NCBI RefSeq assembly: GCF_014274465.1
Contig: NZ_CP060394.1
Coordinates: forward strand, 3,410,001 to 3,474,000
Source: Alloacidobacterium dinghuense
Lineage (GTDB): Bacteria > Acidobacteriota > Terriglobia > Terriglobales > Acidobacteriaceae
Length of the DNA stretch: 64,000 bases
Reading direction: 5' to 3'
Of the stretch, positions 53,899 to 63,255 are shown one piece after another. Within the stretch, counting starts at the first letter, position 1. Each line of letters starts with the position of its first letter. The translations under genes were made by a program, and so were the position numbers. The notes under the pieces were generated by a model. That model saw only the letters and a list, made by a program, of their open reading frames with translations. It was not told the origin of the DNA and did no database searches.

Positions 53899-53916
53899 AT
53901 GTCCGCTTGCGGACAT
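53899..53916. promoter_or_regulatory. palindromic operator candidate before the orphan permease gene
   Basis: Perfect inverted repeat ATGTCCGC-TT-GCGGACAT, 190 bases before ATG 54106. The same GCGGACA half-site occurs at 33978-33983/34020-34026 and once at 7453-7460. Confidence 0.5.
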
Positions 53917-54105
53917 TGAAATGAACGAATGAACACAACACGATTGACTCTGAATTCGTATCTCTCAGAAAACACTGAGTTGAGTGGATGCGCGAATTGG
54001 TCGGTTACCTGCTTCTGCTAACAGCACGCAAAGGTGCCTGCCCCCGCGGACGGAAATGCAGCCGCGATAAGCAAGCAGCTGATCGCTCACTGGAACGGAG
54101 TCGCG

Positions 54106-56646
54106 ATGAATACGAATTTGATTCAGGATGTGCGCTATGCGCTGCGGCAGCTGCGCAAGACACCGGGATTCACGATTACCGCGGTGCTGACGCTGGCGCT
54201 GGGCATTGGGGCAAATTCCGCGATTTTTACGCTGGTGAACGCGGTCCTGATGAAGAATCTGCCGGTGGCTGATCCCAAGACGCTGGTGCGTCTGGGCAAT
54301 CATGACGATTGCTGCGTGGCAGGTGGGACAAGCGACAATGGTGAATACTCCCTGTTCGCGACCAATACATATGAGCAATTGAAGAAGAATGCGCCGGAAT
54401 TTGAAGAGCTGGCGGCGATCCAGGCGGGCTTTACTTTCCGGCCTGTGACGGCGCGGCGCAATGGAAATGGAGAGCTGGCGCGGTCAGTGATGGGTGAGTT
54501 CGTTTCCGGCAACTATTTCCGGACATTTGGGCTGAATCCGCAGGCGGGCAGGCTGTTCACGGACACCGACGGTGTGCAGGGTGCGCCGATGGTTGCGGTG
54601 ATGAGCTACCAGAAATGGAAGAACGATTATTCGGGCGATCCTGCGGTTGTTGGCAGCACGTTCTACATCAACACGAAACCAGTGACGGTTGTAGGCATTG
54701 CGCCTGCAGGCTACTTTGGCGACCGGCTGGTGAGCACGCCGCCGGACTTTTATCTGCCGATTGAGACGATGCCGGTACTGGCGAATGTCGCGTATGTGCA
54801 TGATCCGGACGAGAACTGGCTCTATATCGTCGGCCGGGTGAAACCGGGAGTGCAGCTTGGCGCGCTGCAGGCCAAGCTGAGCGGATTGCTGCGGCAGATT
54901 TTTGCGAAGAGCGAGACGTTTTCGGGTCCACACCATGACGAACTGATTGCCAAGGCGCATATTGTGCTGACGCCGGGCGGTGGAGGGATCCAGTGGATGC
55001 AGGACGAGTATGCTTCGCATCTGCATCTGCTGATGTGGATCTCAGGGGCAGTGCTGTTGATTGCGTGCGCGAACATTGCCAATCTGCTCCTGGTGCGCGG
55101 TATGGCGCGTAAGGCTGAGATGTGTCTGCGGACGGCGCTGGGAGCGGCGCGGAGCAGGATTATCCGGCAATTGCTGACGGAGAGCCTGGTGCTGGCAGTG
55201 TTGGGCGGACTTGCCGGGTTGCTTGTGGCCTATGCGGGCACGCGCATGCTGCTGATGCTGGCGTTTCCGGGAGAGCAGAATGTTCCGATCAACGCGAGCC
55301 CGTCGCTGGAGGTGCTGGGGTTTGCGTTTGGGTTGTCGCTGGCGACAGGCGTGCTGTTTGGCGTGGCTCCGGCATGGATTTCAGCGCAGGCTGAACCAGC
55401 CGATGTGTTGCGCAGCAGTTCGCGGGCGACGGCTTCCGGGGCTTCGCTGCTGCAGCGCGCACTGGTGGTGGGACAGGCGGCGTTGTCGCTGGTGCTGCTG
55501 GTAGGCGCGGGATTGTTTTCGCAAAACCTGAACAAACTCCAGAGCATGGACATGAAGCTGGATGCGAAGAATCGCTATATCGTCCACTTCAATGCGCAAA
55601 CGGCGGGTTATGCGCAGACGCAGGTGGAGGCGCTCTATAGAACGATGGAGGAGCGGTTCCATGCGCTTCCGGGCGTGAAGAAAGTGGGCATCAGCTCGTA
55701 TACGCCGATGGAGGACAACAACAACGGCGATGACGTGACGGTCGAGGGCAAGCCTCCTGTGGATGGGACGTGGGCCTCGCACATCAAGGCGAATGCGGAG
55801 TATTTCGATTCGGTGGGAACGCGCGTAGTGATGGGGCGCGGAATCCGGGTGCAGGATACTTCGGCCACGCGGCCGGTGGCGGTAGTGAACCAGACATTTG
55901 TCCGGAAGCTGTTTGCACCGGGTGAAAACCCGATCGGGCAGCATTTTGGGGACGGCTCAGATTCCACCAGCGAATGGGAGATTGTGGGTGTGGTGGAAGA
56001 TACGGCGTACACGAATGTCCGCTGGAAGAATCACCTGATGTATTTTGTGCCGCTGGGACAGAGACCGCTGGGGACGAAGGAGCCGATCGAAAAGGACGAG
56101 GACATGTATGTCAACGCAATCGTCCTCGAGACCGACCACCCGATGAACAACATGGAAACGCTGGCGCGGCAGACGCTCGCGGCCATCAATCCCAATTTGA
56201 CCGCCCAGAAGTTTCAGACCTTCAATGCGCAGATTGCCGACCGCTTCACGGAAGAACGTCTGCTGGCTCGGTTGACGATGCTCTTCGGCGCTCTGGCCCT
56301 GCTGCTGGCGACGATCGGGCTGTACGGCGTCACCGCGTATACCGTGGTCCGGCGGACTTCCGAGATTGGGATTCGCATGGCGCTGGGCGCGGAGCGCAGC
56401 AGCGTGATCGGAATGGTAATGCGCGGGGCTGTGATTCAGACCTTGCTGGGACTGGCTATCGGGATTCCCGTAGCACTGCTCTGCGTGCGCTTCGTGAAGG
56501 CTCAGCTCTATGACATAACCAGCGTCGATACCACTGTCCTCGCCGCCTCGATTATGACACTCGCGTTCGCGGCAAGCATCGCTGGTTTCATTCCCGCGCG
56601 CCGCGCAGCCTCCATCGAGCCGCAGACCGCGTTAAGGCATGAATAG
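54106..56646 (+). CDS. MacB/FtsX-type ABC permease (acidobacterial duplicated orphan permease)
   Basis: About 846 residues. MacB-like periplasmic core domains and two FtsX permease modules: an N-terminal membrane helix with [23 protein letters not shown], three helices in the middle, a second periplasmic domain and four C-terminal helices ([17 protein letters not shown]...[15 protein letters not shown]). No ATPase gene is adjacent, as usual for this lineage-specific orphan class. The substrate is unknown. CGGAG lies six bases before ATG 54106; an upstream ATG at 54034 adds 24 unrelated residues. Confidence 0.9.
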   Translation: MNTNLIQDVRYALRQLRKTPGFTITAVLTLALGIGANSAIFTLVNAVLMKNLPVADPKTLVRLGNHDDCCVAGGTSDNGEYSLFATNTYEQLKKNAPEFEELAAIQAGFTFRPVTARRNGNGELARSVMGEFVSGNYFRTFGLNPQAGRLFTDTDGVQGAPMVAVMSYQKWKNDYSGDPAVVGSTFYINTKPVTVVGIAPAGYFGDRLVSTPPDFYLPIETMPVLANVAYVHDPDENWLYIVGRVKPGVQLGALQAKLSGLLRQIFAKSETFSGPHHDELIAKAHIVLTPGGGGIQWMQDEYASHLHLLMWISGAVLLIACANIANLLLVRGMARKAEMCLRTALGAARSRIIRQLLTESLVLAVLGGLAGLLVAYAGTRMLLMLAFPGEQNVPINASPSLEVLGFAFGLSLATGVLFGVAPAWISAQAEPADVLRSSSRATASGASLLQRALVVGQAALSLVLLVGAGLFSQNLNKLQSMDMKLDAKNRYIVHFNAQTAGYAQTQVEALYRTMEERFHALPGVKKVGISSYTPMEDNNNGDDVTVEGKPPVDGTWASHIKANAEYFDSVGTRVVMGRGIRVQDTSATRPVAVVNQTFVRKLFAPGENPIGQHFGDGSDSTSEWEIVGVVEDTAYTNVRWKNHLMYFVPLGQRPLGTKEPIEKDEDMYVNAIVLETDHPMNNMETLARQTLAAINPNLTAQKFQTFNAQIADRFTEERLLARLTMLFGALALLLATIGLYGVTAYTVVRRTSEIGIRMALGAERSSVIGMVMRGAVIQTLLGLAIGIPVALLCVRFVKAQLYDITSVDTTVLAASIMTLAFAASIAGFIPARRAASIEPQTALRHE

Positions 56647-56662
56647 GCGATATGCGCGGCCA

Positions 56663-59320
56663 CTATCGCCCGCGCATATCGCTCGAAGTCCCGCCCGCTG
56701 CCGGTACATAGCACTTCGTCGTGTAGTCCATTACCATGCGGTCGGCGTTGAATCTCCATCCAAGCGTGCGAATCGTCCGCTTCATGCGCTTGATCCAGCC
56801 ACGCGGCAAACCATCGCTGTCGCGCTGGTAGTACAGGGGAACCACTTCCTCGCGCAGCACGCGGTAAAGATCCTCGCTGTCGCGATTGTCGTGCACATCC
56901 ATCTGCGAATGCGTGGTGCCCTTGCCGATAGCGAATCCATTCAGTCCGTCGTATGCCTCAGCCCACCATCCATCCAGTATGGAAAGATTAAGTCCGCCAT
57001 TCAGCACTACCTTCTGACCGCTCGTTCCTGAAGCCTCCAGCGGCCGCCGCGGATTGTTCAGCCAGACATCCACGCCCTGAACAAAATGTCGTCCCACATT
57101 AATGTCGTAATCTTCGACAAAGACAAACCGATCCGCGAAGACGCTGTCATACATCAGATCCGCAATCTGCTGCAGCACGCGCTTCCCGGGCTCGTCATGC
57201 GGATGCGCCTTTCCCGCAAACACAAACTGCACCGGACGCTTCGGATCGTTCACCATTCCAGTCAGCTTCTCAATGTCCGCAAGAATCAGATTGGCTCGCT
57301 TATAGGTAGCAAACCTGCGCGCAAACCCAATCGTCAGCGCATCCGGACTCAGCACCCGGCCCAGCTTCAGCACCGTATCGCTCGGCTCTTCGCGGCGAGT
57401 CGCCTGCTCCATCGCGCGCTGGCGCACAAACTCCAGCAGCCGCAGCTTCAGCCCAACATGCGTCTCCCAAAGCTCGCCGTCATCGACGCCCTCAATGCCC
57501 TCCCACGTGTGCGCGCGCCCGCTGCGCTCCTGCCATCCCGAACCGAGATGCCGGTCATAGAGACGCGCCATCTGCGGCGCAAGCCAGCTGTGAACATGTA
57601 CACCGTTGGTGATGTGCCCAATCGGAACATCGTCCTCAGCCTTACCCGGGTACAGCCCCGTCCACATCTGCCGCGAAGCCTCGCCGTGTAGCGCGGAGAC
57701 GGCATTCGCGCGCCGCGCGTGCTTTAGCCCAAGCACTGTCATGCAGAAAGTTTCTTTTGTATCACTCGGATGCTCGCGTCCCATCCCCATCAGTTGCTCG
57801 GCCGACAAACCGAGTTCATCGGCCATCGGCCCAAGATGTTCCTCAATCAGCGCAGCATCAAAACGGTCATGCCCCGCGGGTACTGGGGTGTGCGTCGTGA
57901 AAACAACCTCGCGGCTCACCCGTGATGCAGCAACCGCAAACGTCATGCCTTCCTCGCGCATGCGTGTGCGAATCGCTTCCAGAATGACGAAGCCGCTGTG
58001 CCCCTCATTCAGGTGCAACACGCCCGGCGTGATGCCCATAGCCTTCAGTGCGCGGAATCCTCCCACGCCCAGCAACAGTTCCTGCCGGATGCGCACCCGC
58101 CCATCACCGCCATAGAGACGCGATGTAAGCTCGCGATCCTCCGGCGCATTGCCTTCTATATTTGAATCGAGCAGAAACAGATTGCAGCGCCCAACCTTAA
58201 CGCGCCATACTTTGGCGAGGATCGGTTTCTTCCGCGTTGCAATCTCGATCGTTACCGCCTTGCCGTCCACACCGATCGCTGGCTCCATCGGCAGTTGATT
58301 CGTGTCCGTGTCGAGATATTCTTCCTGCTGCCAGCCTTTCTGGTCCAGCGATTGCCGAAAATATCCCTGCCCGTAGAAAAGGCCAATCCCGATCAGCGGA
58401 ATATCCAGGTCGGACGCGCTCTTAATATGGTCCCCGGCGAGCACGCCCAGCCCACCCGAATAGATCGGCAGCGACTCATGCAGTCCAAACTCCGCCGAAA
58501 AGTAAGCCACTGGACGAGGCCGCAAGATCCCCGCGTGGATGGCGCCCCATGTCCGATCGGCGTGCGTGTATTCCCGCATGCGCCGATACGCATAGTTGAT
58601 ACGGCTATGCAGAACCATTTCCGCGGCACGCTGTTCAATCTTTGCCAGCGGCATTTCATTCAGCAGCGCTACCGGATTGTGGTTCAGGTCGCGCCATCGC
58701 CTGGGATCGAGATCAAGAAACAGATCGCACGATTCCTGGTCCCAGCTCCACCAGATATTGCGCGCCAGGCTCCAAAGCCGCTCCTGCATCGGTGCAATGA
58801 ATCGCGCCAGTGTACGCGCCTCGCTCACCGTCGGCGCCACCTGCATTGCGGCGTCGGCCAATATGCGAATCTCGTCTTCGTGAAAGTCGCGTGGCTCAAT
58901 CGTCTGCACCACCAGCACGCCCTGCAGCACGCCGCGATCAATCAGCGGAACTCCAAGAAATGACTGGAAGGCGTCTTCGCACGCTTCTTTGATGTACTTG
59001 AAGCGTGGGTGGCTCTTCGCGTGTTTTACTGCGATGGGCCGCACCTGCTCCGCAACCAGCCCCGCCAAACCTTCATGCATCGCTAAGCGGAGGGTCCCGA
59101 CGCACATGGGCGTCAACCCGACAGTCGCTGCAAGAACCAGATTCGCGCGATCCGGTTCCAGCAGATAAATCGAGCAGACATCTGTCTTGGAGTAGCGCGC
59201 AATCAGCACGACCACACGCATCAGCGTGTCTGCCGGCTGACTGCTTTCTTCCATTAATTGACTGATTTCTTCGAGAGTAAGGACACGACTCGCATCCAGC
59301 GATTCTGCAGCTTGGGACAT
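56663..59320 (-). CDS. glgP: GAF-domain alpha-glucan phosphorylase
   Basis: About 885 residues. An N-terminal GAF domain (about 10-165, with CSIYLLEPDRANLVLAATVGL and FLGVPLIDRGVLQGVLVV) like that of PtsP is followed by a DUF3417 segment (LWSLARNIWWSWD) and the short-type alpha-glucan phosphorylase. Landmarks are FGLHESLPIYSGGLGVLAGDH and the PLP-lysine region EASGTSGQKVVLNGGLNLSILDG. It splits maltodextrin or glycogen to glucose 1-phosphate, possibly under ligand control by the GAF domain. The start ATG 59320 follows AAGGGGAAGG; 59518 would add 66 unlikely residues. It converges on the permease gene. Confidence 0.9.
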   Translation of the reverse strand: MSQAAESLDASRVLTLEEISQLMEESSQPADTLMRVVVLIARYSKTDVCSIYLLEPDRANLVLAATVGLTPMCVGTLRLAMHEGLAGLVAEQVRPIAVKHAKSHPRFKYIKEACEDAFQSFLGVPLIDRGVLQGVLVVQTIEPRDFHEDEIRILADAAMQVAPTVSEARTLARFIAPMQERLWSLARNIWWSWDQESCDLFLDLDPRRWRDLNHNPVALLNEMPLAKIEQRAAEMVLHSRINYAYRRMREYTHADRTWGAIHAGILRPRPVAYFSAEFGLHESLPIYSGGLGVLAGDHIKSASDLDIPLIGIGLFYGQGYFRQSLDQKGWQQEEYLDTDTNQLPMEPAIGVDGKAVTIEIATRKKPILAKVWRVKVGRCNLFLLDSNIEGNAPEDRELTSRLYGGDGRVRIRQELLLGVGGFRALKAMGITPGVLHLNEGHSGFVILEAIRTRMREEGMTFAVAASRVSREVVFTTHTPVPAGHDRFDAALIEEHLGPMADELGLSAEQLMGMGREHPSDTKETFCMTVLGLKHARRANAVSALHGEASRQMWTGLYPGKAEDDVPIGHITNGVHVHSWLAPQMARLYDRHLGSGWQERSGRAHTWEGIEGVDDGELWETHVGLKLRLLEFVRQRAMEQATRREEPSDTVLKLGRVLSPDALTIGFARRFATYKRANLILADIEKLTGMVNDPKRPVQFVFAGKAHPHDEPGKRVLQQIADLMYDSVFADRFVFVEDYDINVGRHFVQGVDVWLNNPRRPLEASGTSGQKVVLNGGLNLSILDGWWAEAYDGLNGFAIGKGTTHSQMDVHDNRDSEDLYRVLREEVVPLYYQRDSDGLPRGWIKRMKRTIRTLGWRFNADRMVMDYTTKCYVPAAGGTSSDMRGR

Positions 59321-59873
59321 GACCACCTTCCCCTTTTCCAGTTCAACGCCAGAAGGAATTGACGCTGCCGAGGATGAGCCCAAATCTACAAAACGCTTCG
59401 TCGAAGGATAACGATATATAGAAAAACTGAGCCCGCTTGCTCGACGAACTACACTTCGACACGGTTGGTACTCGACCGCCACGGCAAAAGTGTTAAAGAT
59501 GACTAAGTCTAAGCACATCGGCCTGCAGGCGCAATGGGATTTTTCCTCTGCTGCGTCGCCTGTTCACCTCAGAACGCTCGCTATTATCAGGGATGACTTA
59601 AGGACATAAACTTTCAGGTTGCTGACACTCCTTGTGTTGATTCTTCAGGATCCCTGCGACGCTAAGCCTGCGAAATACTCCTCGTTTCCGATGTAATTGT
59701 TACCGTCGCTAGTACTTATTTCCCCGCGCTTCGTGAACTATTTGCACAAGCAGGAAAAAGGATGCTCATAATTTCAATTTTTTTAAAATTCCCTCTAGAA
59801 AATGCTTTTTTCTGCAAATCAAGTGTGTAGTATGCCTTTTAGCAATCCACTGAACCTTCTTCAAGGTCTCTGA
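59321..59873. other. spacer upstream of GAF-phosphorylase
   Basis: Divergent spacer that must carry the phosphorylase promoter and, at the right, the start of the leader of gene 60204. It contains an AT-rich patch near 59770-59810 and no supported gene. Confidence 0.35.
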
Positions 59874-60071
59874 ATTTCGGGACCGAAATAGAAGAACCTC
59901 AAGCGGCGCACTCAAGTCATGGCGAAACCGCTTGGGTAGTTCTCTGCCTCATTCTCCTGAACGTGTGCGAGACTTCGGCTCGATCTTGCTGAGGCTATGC
60001 CTTGCAAAATGATCCGAAGACAATGTGTGCGATTGAGACTTCCCGGTGCCTCCGCAAGCCTAAGGCCCGGG
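59874..60071 (+). ncRNA. hairpin-rich leader, candidate structured RNA
   Basis: A series of inverted repeats lies 130 to 330 bases before gene 60204. Hairpin 1 is ATTTCG-GGAC-CGAAAT (59874-59889). Hairpin 2 is AGAAC..CAAGCGG (59893-59906) with CCGCTTG..GTTCT (59928-59943). Hairpin 3 is CGAG-A-C(TTCG)G-CTCG (59968-59982), with a stable tetraloop. Hairpin 4 is CCCGG-T-GCCT (60042-60051) with AGGC-CCGGG (60063-60071). I could not match it to the c-di-GMP, cobalamin, TPP or fluoride riboswitch consensus. It may be a cis-regulatory RNA or a processed small RNA. Confidence 0.45.
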
Positions 60072-60203
60072 CCAATGACAACGTCTTTGTAAGTGCTCGA
60101 CCAGAATAGCCCTCAAGCACGCGACGAGGTTATTGCATCGGATGCAGACTTTAAAGCCGCAACTCGAAAAAAATTCCACTAGCAACACACAAGGGTAGTT
60201 AAA

Positions 60204-61226
60204 TTGAAAACTTTCGCGCATTTCTCCCTCACCTTTTCACTACTCGTAATCCCCGTAACGTCTGCAGTCGCCGGCGTAACGATCAGCAGCCCAGGCAATG
60301 GCAATCAAGTGAGTTCGCCGTTCAATCTCTCTGCGTATGCTTCCTCTTGCTCCTCACAGAACGTGGTCGCAATGGGCTATTCGCTGGATGGCAGCATCGA
60401 CACCACCATCCTGAACGGAACGTCCGTGCAAACCCAGGTCTCATCCGGAACCGGCTCGCACACTCTGCACGTCAAAGCATGGGGGCAGAATGGCGCCTCA
60501 TGCGTCACCGATGTTGCTCTCACCGTCACCGCAGCATCGAACGCTCCCTACATCCCCTCGAATGCGGTCAGCGTCAGCAGCATCCAGACCTTGAGCAACT
60601 GGCAGGCAGTCTATGACGTCGGCACCTCGGGTGGCTATTCCACTGGAAGCATGAATTTGGTCGGCACTCCGTCACGCAGCGGCAATGCGCGTCAGTTCAC
60701 GACGTGGTTTTCAAACTACGGCGGTGTTCGCTATCACACCACTTTCGGAGACGACAACGAATCCACCAACTTCCTCTATGACGTGTGGGTGTATCTCAAC
60801 GATTCTGCCCCCTCCATCGGAAATCTGGAAATGGACTTGAATCAAGTCATGCCCAACGGCCAGACCGTGATCTTCGGCTTCCAGTGTGATGGCTACACCA
60901 GCACATGGGATTACACCGTGAACGGAGGAAGCGCCTGGAATCCTTCAGACCAGTGGGCGCACTCGGGTGCGTATTGCAATCCGCGTGGCTGGAGCAGGAA
61001 CGCCTGGCATCACGTTCAGATCAGCTATTCCCGCGACAACTCCGGCAACGTCAACTACAAGTCAGTATGGCTCGATGGCCTGCAGGAGCCCATCAATGCA
61101 ACGGCCTACTCTGCATTCTCGCTCGGATGGGCTCCGACGCTGTTGACCAACTTCCAGGTGGACGGACTTGGCTCCGGCGGAACACCTATCGTCTTGATCG
61201 ACGACCTGACCGTCTATCGCTGGTGA
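60204..61226 (+). CDS. secreted Ig-like/jelly-roll protein
   Basis: 340 residues from TTG 60204, with AGGG eight bases ahead. Signal peptide FSLLVIPVTSAVA. Residues about 25-115 are an Ig-like beta sandwich with a Cys pair (ASSCSSQ, GASCVTD). Residues about 135-340 form a lectin- or lyase-like jelly-roll (GGVRYHTTFGDDNESTNFLYDVWVYLND and QTVIFGFQCDGYTSTWDY). It is probably a surface protein or polysaccharide-binding protein. The long structured leader and the perfect terminator mark it as an independent unit. Confidence 0.7.
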   Translation: MKTFAHFSLTFSLLVIPVTSAVAGVTISSPGNGNQVSSPFNLSAYASSCSSQNVVAMGYSLDGSIDTTILNGTSVQTQVSSGTGSHTLHVKAWGQNGASCVTDVALTVTAASNAPYIPSNAVSVSSIQTLSNWQAVYDVGTSGGYSTGSMNLVGTPSRSGNARQFTTWFSNYGGVRYHTTFGDDNESTNFLYDVWVYLNDSAPSIGNLEMDLNQVMPNGQTVIFGFQCDGYTSTWDYTVNGGSAWNPSDQWAHSGAYCNPRGWSRNAWHHVQISYSRDNSGNVNYKSVWLDGLQEPINATAYSAFSLGWAPTLLTNFQVDGLGSGGTPIVLIDDLTVYRW

Positions 61227-61270
61227 GAGAACACGCGTAACGCTGGTTGGTAAGATCATTCATGGAACGC

Positions 61271-61300
61271 AACAGCCGGATCAAACGATCCGGCTGTTCT
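61271..61300 (+). terminator. intrinsic terminator after gene 60204
   Basis: AACAGCCGGATC (61271-61282), loop AAAC, GATCCGGCTGTT (61287-61298): a perfect 12-base-pair stem, 45 bases after the stop. Confidence 0.85.
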
Positions 61301-61362
61301 GCTTAGATCACCAAAAATCCAGCGCTGGCGATGATCAAATTCAATACGCTGTCTTCACCCGA

Positions 61363-62919
61363 TCAGCCCACAAGTGACCGCAGTTCACCCAGAGCCCGAT
61401 GTGCCGACGAGTCATACAGAGGCCGGCGCAGCAGTTCAATACAGTGCCGCTCGAATTCATAGGCCCCGGTATGCGGAAGCAGCCGCGCCAGGGAATAACA
61501 CTTTCCCCAGGCCTCATGCGCTTCAATAAGGTGGTTCTCCACCCAGCAAAGCGCACTGCGTGCCAACCAGTAATCCACATTCAGGCGAGTCGGTCGCTTC
61601 GCCTCCATGCGCTCCCACCAGACACGAGCGCCGGCAGCATCGCGTCGCAAGAACGCAACACGGAAAACAAATGCGGCATGCAATTCAGCAGGAATGTCCG
61701 AAGCCGATTCCTGATAGACCGCTTCAGCCTCCGCCAGGGCCTGGCTCGCCTCGGCAAAGCGTCCGCAATCGAGATAATACGAACACGCATAGAGCCTCAG
61801 CAGCAGCCCCTGAAGTCCGTGCGTAATTCCCGCCGCCGCCCGCTGGATCGCATCTATGTCGTAATCCTTCGGCCGCAAGGGCGTCACCAGCGTCGACCCG
61901 ACAATGGACATCGCTCGGTGATAGTCACCCCATGGACCATCAGAAAGGATCTGATAGATCTGCGCGCCGTCCGAATAGGAGTTTTTACTTCGAATCGGGA
62001 TCAGGTTGAGAACGAAAGCCAGCAATGACAGAGTCGCCATCTGCGCAAGCAGCGAAAATTCCGACTCCCATCCGCTGTTCGGCGCCGTGATTGCCGCACC
62101 GAAGGCGAGCAGGCCAAAGATCAGACTGGCAAATGGGCCTGCGGCAATCATGCAGACACGGTACTCTCGGAAATGCTCCAGGCTCCTCGAAACCACGCCC
62201 GTAGCCCCGCCCAGATCAAAGATCTTCCGCGGAAGGAACTGAAACGTCCACCTGCCCTCGCGCACGCGCCATTGGAACGGGCCAACGAAGAAGGCGTGCA
62301 GTTTCATCCCAAGCGCCATGCCTATAACAGCGTGACCGCACTCGTGTACGGCAACCACAGCGAGCGAGGCAATGAGCACTTCGACCAAATATTGAAGCCC
62401 AGGATGCAGGCTTAGACCTTCCATGCGAGCCCAGCGTTCCCAGCCGTAGCTCCATGCCAGCCAGAACCCCACCACAGCCACGATCCAAACCAGCTTATCG
62501 AGGATCGGGTTGGTTCCATCGCCAGGACCGCTCCGCTGCGAAGAGGTTTTCTCACCCTCCGGCGCGGCGATGTCACGGCGCGAGAACGCGATAAGACCCG
62601 CAACTCCGATCCCTGACAAAAGCCAGCTCGGCTGCGCCTTGCTGGCTGCCGGAGAAAAGGCGGTCACAGAAACCCCCAGCAGCAGATACACGAGGCTGGC
62701 GACAATCCCCCAGTTCCTCGCCGAATCCTTTTCACTGAAGGCAGTCCACCACGCCATCGCAAAGACTGCAGCCAACACCATCGGTACGATTGCGCCGAGG
62801 GCAAACTTCCAGCCCGGCGACCAGTAGCCGTGAGCAAGACGTGCCTTCATCGGAAAAACAATGAAGGCAAAAGCTGCTACCGCGAAGCACCAACACAGGA
62901 ACTTTCTAAGTCCGCGCAT
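61363..62919 (-). CDS. M50-like membrane metalloprotease with helical C-terminal domain
   Basis: 518 residues. At least six membrane segments in the first 330 residues, with the zinc motif HECGH at 192-196 and a second site NLIPIRSKNSYSDGAQI holding Asp, as in site-2 proteases. The C-terminal about 150 residues are helical and TPR-like (FAEASQALAEAEAVYQ, then LIEAHEAWGKCYSL). Such proteases cut within the membrane, usually anti-sigma factors. No anti-sigma factor gene is adjacent. It is separated from the next gene by a 336-base spacer (62920-63255) without a supported gene. Confidence 0.8.
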   Translation of the reverse strand: MRGLRKFLCWCFAVAAFAFIVFPMKARLAHGYWSPGWKFALGAIVPMVLAAVFAMAWWTAFSEKDSARNWGIVASLVYLLLGVSVTAFSPAASKAQPSWLLSGIGVAGLIAFSRRDIAAPEGEKTSSQRSGPGDGTNPILDKLVWIVAVVGFWLAWSYGWERWARMEGLSLHPGLQYLVEVLIASLAVVAVHECGHAVIGMALGMKLHAFFVGPFQWRVREGRWTFQFLPRKIFDLGGATGVVSRSLEHFREYRVCMIAAGPFASLIFGLLAFGAAITAPNSGWESEFSLLAQMATLSLLAFVLNLIPIRSKNSYSDGAQIYQILSDGPWGDYHRAMSIVGSTLVTPLRPKDYDIDAIQRAAAGITHGLQGLLLRLYACSYYLDCGRFAEASQALAEAEAVYQESASDIPAELHAAFVFRVAFLRRDAAGARVWWERMEAKRPTRLNVDYWLARSALCWVENHLIEAHEAWGKCYSLARLLPHTGAYEFERHCIELLRRPLYDSSAHRALGELRSLVG

Positions 62920-63255
62920 AATAGTTTTTTGAATTTCTGGGGGATGGTCAAACCTGGGGAAGGGTTATTTTGGGGGGTGATGCAAGATGCTTATGCTCTC
63001 TAAAACCGACTCCTAAGTCAAGCGCCTTTTCACCCACAATCGGTAAAGACACCATAGGAGATAAGCAACAATTTGTTGTCGAGCCGATCGCTAGCTAACT
63101 GGCTGTATAACAATAACATAGACTGGAGAGCCGAGAGCGCGGAATTTATCCCTGAATGAACCGTAATGGAGGAGTAGAAGACAGAAAAGGCGCAGCTATA
63201 AGCCCACCATCTTGCATCTCCGTATTCCCACACGAGATCGCGTATCCTGCTAACC

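Noticed and set aside
59874-60071. cyclic di-GMP-I riboswitch upstream of the Ig-like secreted protein
   Set aside because: The conserved GGCAAA and GCGGGGTTACC-like segments were not found; only generic hairpins remain, so no class is named.
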